Assembly (NCBI RefSeq): GCF_003815675.1
Contig: NZ_CP033918.1
Location: 1,364,001 to 1,428,000 of the forward strand
DNA: 64,000 nucleotides
From: Chryseobacterium sp. G0186
Lineage (GTDB): Bacteria; Bacteroidota; Bacteroidia; Flavobacteriales; Weeksellaceae
Reading direction: 5' to 3'
Under the pieces are notes generated by a model. That model saw only the letters and a program-made list of their open reading frames with translations. It had not been told where the DNA came from and made no database searches. Positions 18,105-26,904 of this stretch are shown piece after piece. Every line of letters begins with the position of its first letter. The stretch's first letter is position 1. A program made the position numbers and the translations under genes.

Positions 18105-18791
18105 CTAAGAATCCATAAATACATACTCATCGTTTACAGTATCGATAAGCTGATCCGAATTAATATTTCGTGAAAAAATAGGATAATGAAAACGATCCAG
18201 CTTATTAAGAATACGTATAAGCTCCATCTTTTCATAATAATTGAGATTTCCTGCAACGATATTGGTAGCTTGCCGAATTTTTTTCATTTGATTTTCTAAA
18301 ATCTCCAATCCTCTTCCGGTAATACGGATTAGTTTACTGCGTTTGTCTAACTCAGAATCTGTCTGTTCCACAAGTCCCAGCCTTAAAAGCCTGGCTATAA
18401 TAAGCATACCTACCGGCTTATCATGGATATTTCTTTTGATAAGAGCCATTTTTGTCATCTCCCCAAAAGCCTTAAGATTTATCAGATAAATAAAGTCTTC
18501 CTGTGTAGAAAATTCAGAATCTGAGATGGCTGATTTCGAGTAGGTTTTCGCATATCGATTAAGATGAACAAGCAATGTACTTATAGCACTTTCCGCTGTT
18601 CTCCCGTTCTCTTTACCCTCCCAATAAGGCTCTTCAAAATGTTCTTTCCGGCAAACATTCTCATTATTAGAAATCCAATCCTTAAATCCCTGAATAGTTT
18701 CCGGATATAAACCGGGAGAGGTACGAATTTCTGTTTCAAATTCCTGTAACAGGTCAATAGAATCTTTAATAAGTTTATAATCCATTTTCAT
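18105..18791 (-). CDS. MarR-type winged-helix transcriptional regulator
   Basis: This 228-residue protein has an extended N-terminal helical region. It continues with a winged-helix segment at about 105-165 (MTKMALIKRNIHDKPVGMLIIARLLRLGLVEQ as recognition region, then RSKLIRITGRGLEILE as wing) and a C-terminal dimerisation helix, in the MarR layout. It is longer than classical MarR proteins (about 140-150 residues). Two starts are possible, at 18791 or at 18785, where the second Met falls (MDYKL). A TATATTTG element sits just upstream. No target gene is adjacent in the same direction, so its regulon is unknown. Confidence 0.75.
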   Translation of the reverse strand: MKMDYKLIKDSIDLLQEFETEIRTSPGLYPETIQGFKDWISNNENVCRKEHFEEPYWEGKENGRTAESAISTLLVHLNRYAKTYSKSAISDSEFSTQEDFIYLINLKAFGEMTKMALIKRNIHDKPVGMLIIARLLRLGLVEQTDSELDKRSKLIRITGRGLEILENQMKKIRQATNIVAGNLNYYEKMELIRILNKLDRFHYPIFSRNINSDQLIDTVNDEYVFMDS

Positions 18792-18803
18792 TAAAATAGT
18801 TTA

Positions 18804-18811
18804 CAAATATA
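18804..18811 (-). promoter_or_regulatory. TAnnTTTG -7 element upstream of the MarR-type gene
   Basis: Read on the minus strand the sequence is TATATTTG, a full match to the Bacteroidota -7 element. No TTG is seen 19 bp upstream. It would give a very short leader to the ATG at 18785 and an even shorter one to 18791, which slightly favours the downstream start. Confidence 0.3.
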
Positions 18812-18851
18812 CCTAATTTCAGATTATAATTGTTTAAATGATTAAGTCACT

Positions 18852-18977
18852 CTATCTAAAGAAACCTGAATCCCTTTTTGATTCTTTCAAAATAATAAAC
18901 AGAAATAGCATCCCAATGAACCCTGATCCTATTAAAAGCAAGATCAGTCCTTCAAGGAATTTAGAGTGATAATTTCC
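18852..18977 (-). pseudogene. Possible remnant of a small membrane protein
   Basis: The minus strand has an open frame encoding KFLEGLILLLIGSGFIGMLF followed by LFIILKESKRDSGFFR and a stop. This is a hydrophobic helix with a basic tail, as in small membrane proteins. No ATG precedes the helix; an in-frame stop lies at 18978-18980 and the only ATG is in mid-helix. It may be a gene with a lost start, or one using TTG within the helix. It is reported because the composition is not random. Confidence 0.25.
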
Positions 18978-19047
18978 TTATTCTGAATTCTTAAAATATT
19001 GTGTACGGCATAAAACTTGTTTGAAATAAATAACTATAATAATTGTC

Positions 19048-19335
19048 ATGGACCGGATAGAAAGCAAACCATTACATTTAAAAAGCGATAAAAAAATAAT
19101 TGACGAATATTTCAATTTAGTTATTAAAAAGGAATTGAATATTGACCTCAATGTCAACGCGGAATACATGGTTGTACAAAATATTGTTTCAAAAAAATTA
19201 ATTCTTGTCAAAACATTTTCAGACAACACCCTGGAAAACCCATCACTTTATCTTTTATTATCTTCTTTAATTCAACAAATCAACACCGATTCGTTAACGA
19301 AAGGAAAGATTATTACAGCACTAGAAAAAAAATAA
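19048..19335 (+). CDS. Small hypothetical protein (95 aa)
   Basis: This 95-residue protein is predicted cytoplasmic, with mixed charge and no signal peptide or membrane helix (begins MDRIESKPLHLKSDKKII, ends KGKIITALEKK). No family was recognised. It is followed at once by a terminator-like hairpin shared with the convergent receiver gene, which supports it being a real transcription unit. An overlapping open frame on the other strand has no protein-like features. Confidence 0.55.
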   Translation: MDRIESKPLHLKSDKKIIDEYFNLVIKKELNIDLNVNAEYMVVQNIVSKKLILVKTFSDNTLENPSLYLLLSSLIQQINTDSLTKGKIITALEKK

Positions 19336-19337
19336 AA

Positions 19338-19361
19338 AATCCCTCAACGTTTTGAGAGATT
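19338..19361. terminator. Bidirectional terminator between convergent genes
   Basis: AATCCCTCAA and TTGAGAGATT form a 10-bp stem with one mismatch and a 4-base loop, with A-rich DNA on the left and TTTATT on the right. It lies between the 95-residue gene and the convergent end of the phosphorelay operon. Confidence 0.55.
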
Positions 19362-19386
19362 TTATTGATGAACTATTGGGTATCTA

Positions 19387-19758
19387 TTATGCTGGTTCTT
19401 TTATATGTTTTGCTACCATTGCTTCAAGATCATCCAGGTTAAATGGTTTTGAAACATAATCATCGGCACGGGCCTCGGATGCTAAAGCAACAATATCATT
19501 ATTAGCTGTAACATAAATTACCGGAATATGTTTAAATTCTTCTGTACTTTTAAGAAGTTTTGTAGCTTCTACGCCTCCTATTTTTGGAATCCAGTTATCC
19601 ATCAAAATAACATCCGGCTGATAGTCTGCCACTTTCTCAAGAATATCGTGTGATGTTTCTGAGATTTTAACATCATATCCATTTTCTTCAAATATGATGG
19701 TGATCACTTCTAAAATAGCTGTATCATCATCAAAAATTAAAATTTTCTTTTTATTCAT
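19387..19758 (-). CDS. Stand-alone receiver (last gene of phosphorelay operon)
   Basis: This 123-residue receiver has ILIFDDD, phospho-acceptor Asp in VILMDNWIPKIGG, Thr in YVTAN and Lys in VSKPF. It has no output domain. The phospho-site loop is less standard (DNWIPKIGG instead of DMMMPxMDG). It is the final gene of a six-gene minus-strand operon with CheB, CheR and two hybrid kinases, and is probably a phosphate sink or output adaptor for them. The gap to the CheB-like gene is 27 bp. Confidence 0.9.
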   Translation of the reverse strand: MNKKKILIFDDDTAILEVITIIFEENGYDVKISETSHDILEKVADYQPDVILMDNWIPKIGGVEATKLLKSTEEFKHIPVIYVTANNDIVALASEARADDYVSKPFNLDDLEAMVAKHIKEPA

Positions 19759-19785
19759 ATTATTTAGATTATTTATATTCTTATA

Positions 19786-20355
19786 TTATAACTGTTTTAT
19801 ATAGCCCGCTAAAGTAGCAGGGGTGATAATCAAATCATAATCAATTTCTTCTATAGCATGTCGGGGCATATATTCCACTTCTGCTGTTTCCGGATCCTGA
19901 ATCCAGACTTTTCCATGATGCTTTTTGATATATCCCAGCCCTTCCACTCCATCGGCATTAGCTCCTGATAAAAGGACACCAATCACATTTTCGCCATAGA
20001 TCTCTGCTGCAGACCTGAATGTCACATCTATAGAGGGACGGGAATAATTCATTTTTTCGGAACTGTCTAATGACATATTTTTATTATTCTCAAACAATAA
20101 ATGATAATCGGCAGGAACAATATATATTTTATTTTCTTCCAGTTCTGTTTTATCCTCAACCTCCACAACAGCTATTCTGGTAAACTGCTGCAGTAAGGTC
20201 CTAAGAACATCTCCAGATTGTGCTTTACGATGAATCACCAGTATAATAGGAATCTGAATTTTATTATCCAGATTTTTAATCATTTCAATAATAACCTGCA
20301 GACTTCCTGCAGATCCTCCGATAACAATTAATTTCATATTGGTTTGTGAATTCAT
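19786..20355 (-). CDS. CheB-type protein-glutamate methylesterase (catalytic domain only)
   Basis: This 189-residue protein equals the CheB C-terminal catalytic domain without the usual N-terminal receiver. Visible catalytic features are IGGSAGSLQ (Ser nucleophile region), ILVIHRKAQS (catalytic His), and GVLLSGANADGVEGL (catalytic Asp), with YIVPADYHLL and RPSIDVTFRSAA typical of the family. CheB removes methyl groups from glutamates, or deamidates glutamine, on signalling coiled coils. It lies 11 bp after cheR in an operon without any visible chemoreceptor. Its phosphorylation control could come from one of the separate receivers. Confidence 0.92.
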   Translation of the reverse strand: MNSQTNMKLIVIGGSAGSLQVIIEMIKNLDNKIQIPIILVIHRKAQSGDVLRTLLQQFTRIAVVEVEDKTELEENKIYIVPADYHLLFENNKNMSLDSSEKMNYSRPSIDVTFRSAAEIYGENVIGVLLSGANADGVEGLGYIKKHHGKVWIQDPETAEVEYMPRHAIEEIDYDLIITPATLAGYIKQL

Positions 20356-20366
20356 CGCAGTAAATA

Positions 20367-21197
20367 TTAATGGTGGTCAATTTTTTTCCAGATCTTCTGA
20401 TCTTCCATCTGATGATAATTCTTGTCAATAGTAGAAAACCGAAGGGTCTCTTTCGCTCCCAAGGCAAGAAAGCCCAAATTCTCCAGGCTGTTATCAAAAA
20501 GCCTGAATACTCTTTCCTGAAGATCTCTGTCAAAATAGATCAGTACATTTCTGCATACAATCAGCTGAAAGCTATTAAAGGAACTGTCTGATACAAGATT
20601 GTGAGTTGATAAAATTAATTTTTCCTGTAGGCTTTTATCAAATCTTACGCTATCGTAATTAGCTGTATAATAATCGGAGAAGTCTTTTATACCACCGGAA
20701 AGCATATAATTTTCTGAATAAAGTTTCATTTGCTGTAAAGGAAAAATCCCTGCTCTTGCCGTTTCAAGAACTGCGGGATTCAGGTCGGTACCATAAATCA
20801 AAGACTTATTATAAAGGCCTGCTTCTTTGAGCAGAATAGCAATAGAATAAGCCTCCTCTCCGGTTGAGCAACCTGCAATCCAGATTCTGATTAACGGATA
20901 GGTGCCTAGCTGAGGTAATATTTTCTCCCTTAATGTTTTAAAAAAAGAGGGATCTCTGAACATTTCCGTAACATTCACTGTAACTTCCTCAACAAAGCGT
21001 TTTAAATATTCAACATCATTTATAATGGTGTATCTGAGCTCTGCAAAACTGGTAAACCTGTCCAGGAGGCATATACGGTTTACTCTTCTTTTAAAGGAAG
21101 CTCTGCTGTAGCCAGAAAAATCATAGCCATACAGATCATAAACATCTCTGATGAGATATTCTACTTCTTCATCCTTTACAATACTTGGTTCCAGCAT
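20367..21197 (-). CDS. CheR-type protein-glutamate O-methyltransferase
   Basis: This 276-residue protein has an N-terminal helical CheR domain (YGYDFSGYSRASFKRRVNRI) and a SAM-binding methyltransferase domain with RIWIAGCSTGEEAYSIA (the glycine-rich AdoMet motif), YGTDLNPAVLETARAG and LIVCRNVLIYFDRDLQERV. CheR uses SAM to methylate glutamates. It is directly adjacent to the upstream receiver gene, with start and stop codons touching at 21197/21198. Its target is not obvious here; the coiled coil of the neighbouring long kinase is a candidate. Confidence 0.93.
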   Translation of the reverse strand: MLEPSIVKDEEVEYLIRDVYDLYGYDFSGYSRASFKRRVNRICLLDRFTSFAELRYTIINDVEYLKRFVEEVTVNVTEMFRDPSFFKTLREKILPQLGTYPLIRIWIAGCSTGEEAYSIAILLKEAGLYNKSLIYGTDLNPAVLETARAGIFPLQQMKLYSENYMLSGGIKDFSDYYTANYDSVRFDKSLQEKLILSTHNLVSDSSFNSFQLIVCRNVLIYFDRDLQERVFRLFDNSLENLGFLALGAKETLRFSTIDKNYHQMEDQKIWKKIDHH

Positions 21198-21563
21198 CTA
21201 TGAAATTTTTTCTATTGCCATTATTAAAAGATCTACATCAATCGGTTTTGAAACATAATCATTTGCTCCTGCTTCCAAACATTTCTGACGGTCTTCAGGC
21301 ATTGCCTGTGCAGTGACAGCAATTACAGGAACGTGCTTGATTTCTGAATTATTTCTTATCATCCTGACTGCTTCATAGCCATCTATTCCCGGCATCATCA
21401 TGTCCATCAGAACAATATAAGACTGGGAGCCCGATTTCAGGATTTCTAAAGCCTCCTGAGCCATTGTACAGGATTCAACTGCATATCCACGCGCTTTAAG
21501 AGTTAACTTCAATGCAAATATATTGCGTGGGTCATCATCCACGATTAAGATTTTCTTATTCAT
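21198..21563 (-). CDS. Stand-alone response regulator receiver
   Basis: This 121-residue CheY-like receiver has ILIVDDD, phospho-acceptor Asp in VLMDMMMPGIDGYEA, Thr/Ala in AVTAQA and Lys in YVSKPID. It is very similar in motif wording to the third receiver of the kinase encoded just upstream (LMDMMMPEMDGYE, YISKPVD), suggesting duplication. Its stop touches the CheR start, and 15 bp separate it from the kinase gene. Confidence 0.92.
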   Translation of the reverse strand: MNKKILIVDDDPRNIFALKLTLKARGYAVESCTMAQEALEILKSGSQSYIVLMDMMMPGIDGYEAVRMIRNNSEIKHVPVIAVTAQAMPEDRQKCLEAGANDYVSKPIDVDLLIMAIEKIS

Positions 21564-21578
21564 CAGAATTTTATCTGT

Positions 21579-24500
21579 TTAACTTTCATACAACCAAACA
21601 CGAAGGAGTGATAATAACTGATCAATATCTACTGGTTTTGAGATATAGTCTGAAGCTCCTGCTGTAATACATTTTTCACGTTCTCCAATCATAGATTTTG
21701 CGGTAATGGCTATAATAGGCAGCTTTTTAAATGCCTGCATTTTTCTTAATTCCTTAATGGTTTCATAGCCATCCATTTCCGGCATCATCATGTCCATCAA
21801 AACCACATCCACATCTGGATTTTGGTTTATTTGTTCCAGAGCGTGTTTCCCATCCATGGCTACAATTACTTCCACTTTATATTTTTCCAACGCCTTGGTT
21901 AAAGAAAAAATATTACGTACATCATCATCAGTAATCAATATTTTTTTGCCACTCAAAACTTCCGTTAAAGAACCCAGCATTCGTCCTCTGTTATTTTCAG
22001 CTGAACCATTTTTCTCTTCTACCAGATGTAAGAATAACCCTACTTCATCCAAAACTCTCTGATAAGAATGTGCTGTTTTTACTACAATGGAATCGGCATA
22101 CTGTTTTATTTTGAGCTCTTCTTCCTTAGATAAATGGTGCTCAGTAAAAATAATGATCGGGAGATTCTCCAGTCCATCATAACTTTTGATTGACTCAATG
22201 ATATGATAATCATCTCCTTTTGCACTTCCAACATCCAGAATTACACAATCAACAAGGTTTGAAGTCAATGCTTTTACACTATCTTCAACATTGTGCTCCA
22301 CTGATAAGGAAATGTTAAAATTACTCAGAAAATAGGATAATGCATTGGCATGCTTGGCATTTTCTTCAACAATCAAAACTTTTTGAGGCCCCTTTTGTAG
22401 TGCTTCTTCAATTTTCCTGAATACATCAGTCATTCTATCAAGCGCTACCGGCTTATTGATAAAATCAACAGCTCCCTTCATAAGACTTTCTTTTTTCACA
22501 TGCAGAGCAGACATCATGTGGACCGGAATATGCTTCACATAAGGATCCGACTTCAATTCATCCATTACTTCCCAACCGTCTTTTACAGGAAGCTGAACAT
22601 CCAATAAAATGGCATGAGGACGATATTGCTGAGCTGCTGAAAGAGCATAATCTCCTCTTACTACCACAACACCTTTATAGTCCTGTAAATGGGCATATTT
22701 TAATAAAGCTTTTGCAAAATTAGTATCATCTTCAATAATCAGAATAATCTTATCTCCTTCCTGAATATTATCTCTGTCATCCTCTACATCATCAGGAATT
22801 TGCAGCGTATTCAACGAAACAACTTCTTTCTCATCAAGAATGTTCTGAATTTCTTCAACATCTTCACGGATAATCTCTACCAGATCCTGGTCCGTTTCGG
22901 AATGAGCAATTTCGGTTACAGGATGTACAGGAATAGTAAAACTGAATTCACTGCCTTTATTCACCTCACTTTTCAGAGCCAATTCACCTCCTAAAAGCCT
23001 TGCAATTTCCCGACTTATTGAAAGTCCGAGGCCGGTACCTCCAAATTTCCTTTTTGTAGATCCATCAGCCTGCTGAAAAGCTTCAAATATAATTTTTTGC
23101 TTATCTTCTGCGATTCCGATACCTGTATCCTTTACTGAAAATATAATAAATTCAGGCTTTTCCAAATCTTTTTTGATATGAAGATCAATACTTCCCTTTG
23201 TTGTAAATTTTAAAGCATTAGACAATAGATTTCTTAAAACCTGATCAATTCGGAGACGGTCACTTTCAACCACTTTCTGGACATCTGAATCTATCTGAAT
23301 ATTGAATGGAAGCATTTTCTCCTGGAATACAGGAATGAAAAGGCTTTTCAGATCTTTTACGATGTCTTCAACGACTACTTCCTGATATTCCAGGGTCATT
23401 TTGCCGGATTCTATTTTTGCGAGGTCAAGAATTTCATCTATTAACGTCAATAAACTTGTTCCTGAACTTTGAATAACTTTAGCAGATTCCACCTGATCTT
23501 CATTAAGGTTTTCCTCGGGATTTTCTGCCATTAACCTTGATAAAAGAAGGATTGAATTAAGAGGGGTGCGTAATTCATGGGATATATTAGCCAGAAATTC
23601 AGATTTGTACTTGGTACTGAGTGCCAGCTCCTCTACTTTTTTCTGAATCTCATTATTCCGTTCTGCAATTAAATGATTTTTTTCTTCCAGCAATCGTGAA
23701 CGTTCTTCCAGTTCTGCATTGGCCTGCATTAATTCTTCCTGCTGTACTTTTAATTCTTCTTCCGAGGCCTGAAGTTTTTGGGTCTGAGCTTCCAATTCAG
23801 TATTGAGATTTTCAAGTTCAGAGTGCTGTACCTGTAATTCTTCAGACTGTGCCTGGGTTTCCTCCAGGAGCTGTTGCTCTTTTTCTCTTCCTTTCGCAGA
23901 ATTCAGGGCAATTCCTATATTCACAGAGCATTCCTCAAAATAGCTGATTCGGTCTTCATCAAAATTAGAGGTAGATCCCAGTTCAATAACCCCTATTGCA
24001 TGTCCATCTGCGAAAACCGGTAGCAGAACTATTCCATAGATTTTAATGGTACTGCTGGCAAACGTTACTACAAAATCATCTTCATGAAGATTATTGTATA
24101 CCTGCGTTTTAGCATTCGTGAAAGCCTGCCCTACCATTCCCTCTCCGGGATCAAAAGTTCTTTTCATATTGGCTTCTAATCCAAATGCTTTATTAAGCTT
24201 TAGAACACCCTCATCAAAAAGATATAATGAACCATTGATGCAATTTCCATATTCAATCAACTGATGTAAAGCTTTATCAGAAACTTCCTTTACAGATTTA
24301 TTTCCTACAAGGGATTCATTCATTAAAGCAAGTCCTTTCTGACGCCAATCGCTTTTATTAATTTTATCAAAAGATATTTTAAGGGATTCGGTCATGTGAT
24401 TAAGAGATTCCACAAGATCTCCGAGATCATCCTCTGCATTATCTACAGCTTTTTCATTATAATCACCATTGGCCACTCTATTGGCTATTTTTTGAATAGC

Positions 24501-25181
24501 GCTTACACGCCTTGTCATTTCCTGATCTTTATCTCTCAGCATTTTCTCAAGTTCATCTCTCCGGATGAGATCTGCACGCATTTTAAAGTAGAAAAATGTA
24601 GTTACCACTACTGCTGCCAGTGCAGAAAAAACAATAAACAAAACAGTTGTTTCTGATGATCGTGCTAAATCCTTATTTTTGATTTCAACCTGATCCTCTT
24701 CATATTGCACAAAATCTCTTACAATTTTACGGCACTCGTCCATATAAGCTTTACCTGTAACAATCTGCTGCTGGGTCATCACAATTCCTCTTCGTCTGCT
24801 TTCCACCAAATTCTTCAGATTATCCATCACTTGACCGACTGCTATTTTTAATCCGGCCAGTCTTTCCTGTTGGTTCTTATCTTTTACGCCAAGTGATTCT
24901 GCAAGGACCAAAGCTTTAGAATATTCTCTTAGTCCACGCTTGTATGGCTCCAGAAAGTCTTCCCTCCCGGTAAGCTGATACCCTCTGTTTCCTGTTTCTG
25001 CATCCAGCAGGGCCACCAGGACATCCTTAACTGCTGTTACAGAACGTCTGCTTTGGGAAAGGCTTTCACGATGATTCATCTGGTTCTGAATACTCCAGTA
25101 TGATGCTACTGAACTGGCTATTAAGATCAGAAGTGAAAGACCTATTCCAAATTGAAGATTTCGTATAATTTTTTTCGGCAT
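21579..25181 (-). CDS. Membrane hybrid histidine kinase: CHASE3-HAMP-GAF-coiled coil-HisKA-HATPase-REC3
   Basis: This 1200-residue protein has a first membrane helix at about 13-30, a CHASE3 sensor domain to about 175 (LLDAETGNRGYQLTGREDFL is diagnostic), a second helix at about 180-203 and HAMP at about 205-265. A GAF domain (about 295-435) and a Gln/Glu-rich coiled coil (about 440-525) follow. HisKA has H535 in NISHELRTPLNS, and HATPase has DTGIGIAEDKQ and FGGTGLGLS. The three receivers have acceptors D861 (LLDVQLPVKDG), D982 (ILDVGSAKGDD, divergent) and D1130 (LMDMMMPEMDG). It is the central sensor of the operon. The CheR/CheB pair encoded downstream suggests its coiled coil may be methylated. 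Confidence 0.94.
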   Translation of the reverse strand: MPKKIIRNLQFGIGLSLLILIASSVASYWSIQNQMNHRESLSQSRRSVTAVKDVLVALLDAETGNRGYQLTGREDFLEPYKRGLREYSKALVLAESLGVKDKNQQERLAGLKIAVGQVMDNLKNLVESRRRGIVMTQQQIVTGKAYMDECRKIVRDFVQYEEDQVEIKNKDLARSSETTVLFIVFSALAAVVVTTFFYFKMRADLIRRDELEKMLRDKDQEMTRRVSAIQKIANRVANGDYNEKAVDNAEDDLGDLVESLNHMTESLKISFDKINKSDWRQKGLALMNESLVGNKSVKEVSDKALHQLIEYGNCINGSLYLFDEGVLKLNKAFGLEANMKRTFDPGEGMVGQAFTNAKTQVYNNLHEDDFVVTFASSTIKIYGIVLLPVFADGHAIGVIELGSTSNFDEDRISYFEECSVNIGIALNSAKGREKEQQLLEETQAQSEELQVQHSELENLNTELEAQTQKLQASEEELKVQQEELMQANAELEERSRLLEEKNHLIAERNNEIQKKVEELALSTKYKSEFLANISHELRTPLNSILLLSRLMAENPEENLNEDQVESAKVIQSSGTSLLTLIDEILDLAKIESGKMTLEYQEVVVEDIVKDLKSLFIPVFQEKMLPFNIQIDSDVQKVVESDRLRIDQVLRNLLSNALKFTTKGSIDLHIKKDLEKPEFIIFSVKDTGIGIAEDKQKIIFEAFQQADGSTKRKFGGTGLGLSISREIARLLGGELALKSEVNKGSEFSFTIPVHPVTEIAHSETDQDLVEIIREDVEEIQNILDEKEVVSLNTLQIPDDVEDDRDNIQEGDKIILIIEDDTNFAKALLKYAHLQDYKGVVVVRGDYALSAAQQYRPHAILLDVQLPVKDGWEVMDELKSDPYVKHIPVHMMSALHVKKESLMKGAVDFINKPVALDRMTDVFRKIEEALQKGPQKVLIVEENAKHANALSYFLSNFNISLSVEHNVEDSVKALTSNLVDCVILDVGSAKGDDYHIIESIKSYDGLENLPIIIFTEHHLSKEEELKIKQYADSIVVKTAHSYQRVLDEVGLFLHLVEEKNGSAENNRGRMLGSLTEVLSGKKILITDDDVRNIFSLTKALEKYKVEVIVAMDGKHALEQINQNPDVDVVLMDMMMPEMDGYETIKELRKMQAFKKLPIIAITAKSMIGEREKCITAGASDYISKPVDIDQLLSLLRVWLYES

Positions 25182-25186
25182 GAAAA

Positions 25187-26677
25187 TTAATTTAAAGGTA
25201 GGGTAAAATAAAATGTAGATCCCTCATCTACAATACTTGAAACGCCAACATTTCCATGATGCTGCTTAATGATTTCAGCACATATAAACAGGCCAATTCC
25301 CATTCCCTGGAACTGCAATGAAGATTCTTCTACACGATAGAATTTCTTGAATACTGCATCCTGTTTAAAATCGGGGATTCCAATCCCAAAATCAGTCACA
25401 TTTACTCTTACTTCCTGGGCTTCATCATCTACAAAGGTGGTTACAATCACCTGATTATTCTTCGGGGAATATTTAATGGCATTCGTCAGAAAGTTAATCA
25501 GTACCTGTTCGATACGGATTTCATCCAATGGAATTAAAATGTCTGGTTTTGTTCCGTGACGATCAATTCTTACCTCCCGTTCATCATGGGTCTGTAATAT
25601 TGTTTCGACTGCATTACTGATTACACTTTCAAGATTAACCGGCTTTTTATTAATCTTCAGCTTTCCATTTTCAATTTTCGATACGTCCAGAAGATCGGTG
25701 ATAAGGGTATTTAGCTTTTCAATCTGGCCCTGAACCTTTGTAACAAATCCTGCTTCCGGGCTTTCTTTATCTAATTTCAGCTTTCTTTCCAATAGCTGAA
25801 CGTATGCTTTAATACTGGTTAAAGGAGTTTTTAATTCATGGCTTGCGATGCTTAAAAATTCATCTTTTTCCTTTTCTACTTTTTTCTGATCATCAATATC
25901 AGTAAATGTTCCTACCCAGTTTTTGATACGATTTTCATCATATACCGGAGTTATTCTCAGCAAATGATAACGGTAATTACCTGAGACTATATTTTTAATT
26001 CTGATTTCTAATTCGAGAGCTTTTCCTTTTTTTCTACATCTTTCCAATTCTTCTCTGATATCATGGTCATCAGGATGCGTCTCAGGAAAAACCTGTTCCA
26101 CGTCAGAATACTGATACCATTTACCATTAACAAAATCAACGATTCCGTCTTCATTAAGTGTAAATGCAATCTGAGGAAGTGACTCTAGCATCAGATGAAA
26201 ATGATCTATCTGAGATTTCATGGTAACCTGAGATTCGCGTCTTCCCTTCACTTCAAGTTCAAGATTCTGCTGTGTCTTTTTCATGGCAAGATTCTTCTCC
26301 TGAAGATTATAGAATGTTTTTACTTTAAGCAAAAGAATTTCAGGGTCTACCGGCTTGGTTACATAATCTTTACCTCCCGAAGCGTACCCTTGGGTTATAA
26401 ATTTTTTATCTGTATTGACAGCGGATAAAAATATAATAGGAACATCTTTAGTTTTGCTATAATCTGCAAGTGTTTCCGCAACTTCAAAGCCATCCATATC
26501 CGGCATCTGAACATCTAAAATAATTAAGGCATAGTCATTCTTCAGTGCTTTACCAAGAGCCTCTTCACCAGAGCCTGCCGTTTCTACCTGAAAATCCTTA
26601 GATTCAAGTAATTTTTGAAGTGAATAAAGGTTACTTTGGTTGTCATCAACAATTAAAATCATAGAAATTAAAATCAA
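25187..26677 (-). CDS. Receiver-PAS-histidine kinase (first gene of phosphorelay operon)
   Basis: This 496-residue soluble protein has an N-terminal receiver (LIVDDNQ; LDVQMPDMDGFEV; FLSA; YVTKPVD), a coiled linker, a PAS domain (about 155-270) and HisKA with H280 in SIASHELKTPLTS. HATPase motifs are NAIKYSP, DFGIGI and GMGIGLFI. Placing the receiver at the N terminus suggests the kinase is controlled by phosphorylation from another kinase. Two in-frame ATGs, at 26677 and 26662, lie in a 15-bp near-direct repeat; the second gives the more usual start MILIVDDN. The gap to the next gene is 5 bp. Confidence 0.92.
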   Translation of the reverse strand: MILISMILIVDDNQSNLYSLQKLLESKDFQVETAGSGEEALGKALKNDYALIILDVQMPDMDGFEVAETLADYSKTKDVPIIFLSAVNTDKKFITQGYASGGKDYVTKPVDPEILLLKVKTFYNLQEKNLAMKKTQQNLELEVKGRRESQVTMKSQIDHFHLMLESLPQIAFTLNEDGIVDFVNGKWYQYSDVEQVFPETHPDDHDIREELERCRKKGKALELEIRIKNIVSGNYRYHLLRITPVYDENRIKNWVGTFTDIDDQKKVEKEKDEFLSIASHELKTPLTSIKAYVQLLERKLKLDKESPEAGFVTKVQGQIEKLNTLITDLLDVSKIENGKLKINKKPVNLESVISNAVETILQTHDEREVRIDRHGTKPDILIPLDEIRIEQVLINFLTNAIKYSPKNNQVIVTTFVDDEAQEVRVNVTDFGIGIPDFKQDAVFKKFYRVEESSLQFQGMGIGLFICAEIIKQHHGNVGVSSIVDEGSTFYFTLPLN

Positions 26678-26702
26678 TAATTAGTTACGGATACTTTAGC
26701 TT

Positions 26703-26732
26703 CAAAAATACTCACAATATTTCGAAAAGCAG
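26703..26732 (-). promoter_or_regulatory. Candidate promoter of the phosphorelay operon
   Basis: On the minus strand CTG-N19-TATTTTTG matches the Bacteroidota promoter (TTG-N19-TAnnTTTG) with one mismatch in the -33 element. The predicted start is near 26697, about 20 bases before the first ATG and 35 before the second. Confidence 0.4.
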
Positions 26733-26904
26733 TAATTTTTAAAGGATAATCCTTAAGAATTCCATACCACATTTTACATGAAAAAAAATCCATTGCACAG
26801 AGATTGGAATTGTTTATCATATTTTAAAAAAAACACTCAGAATTTCAGAAACATTGAATAGCATTATTAAAAATTTACGTATATTCCTTTCCAATAATTG
26901 CAAC

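Noticed and set aside
26648..26677. 15-bp near-direct repeat containing two ATGs at the start of the receiver-kinase gene
   Set aside because: It is probably a local duplication affecting only the choice of start codon, with no sign of slippage control.
26854..26904. Upstream ATG for the secreted hypothetical protein
   Set aside because: The added residues precede a complete signal peptide, so the ATG at 26905 is much more likely.
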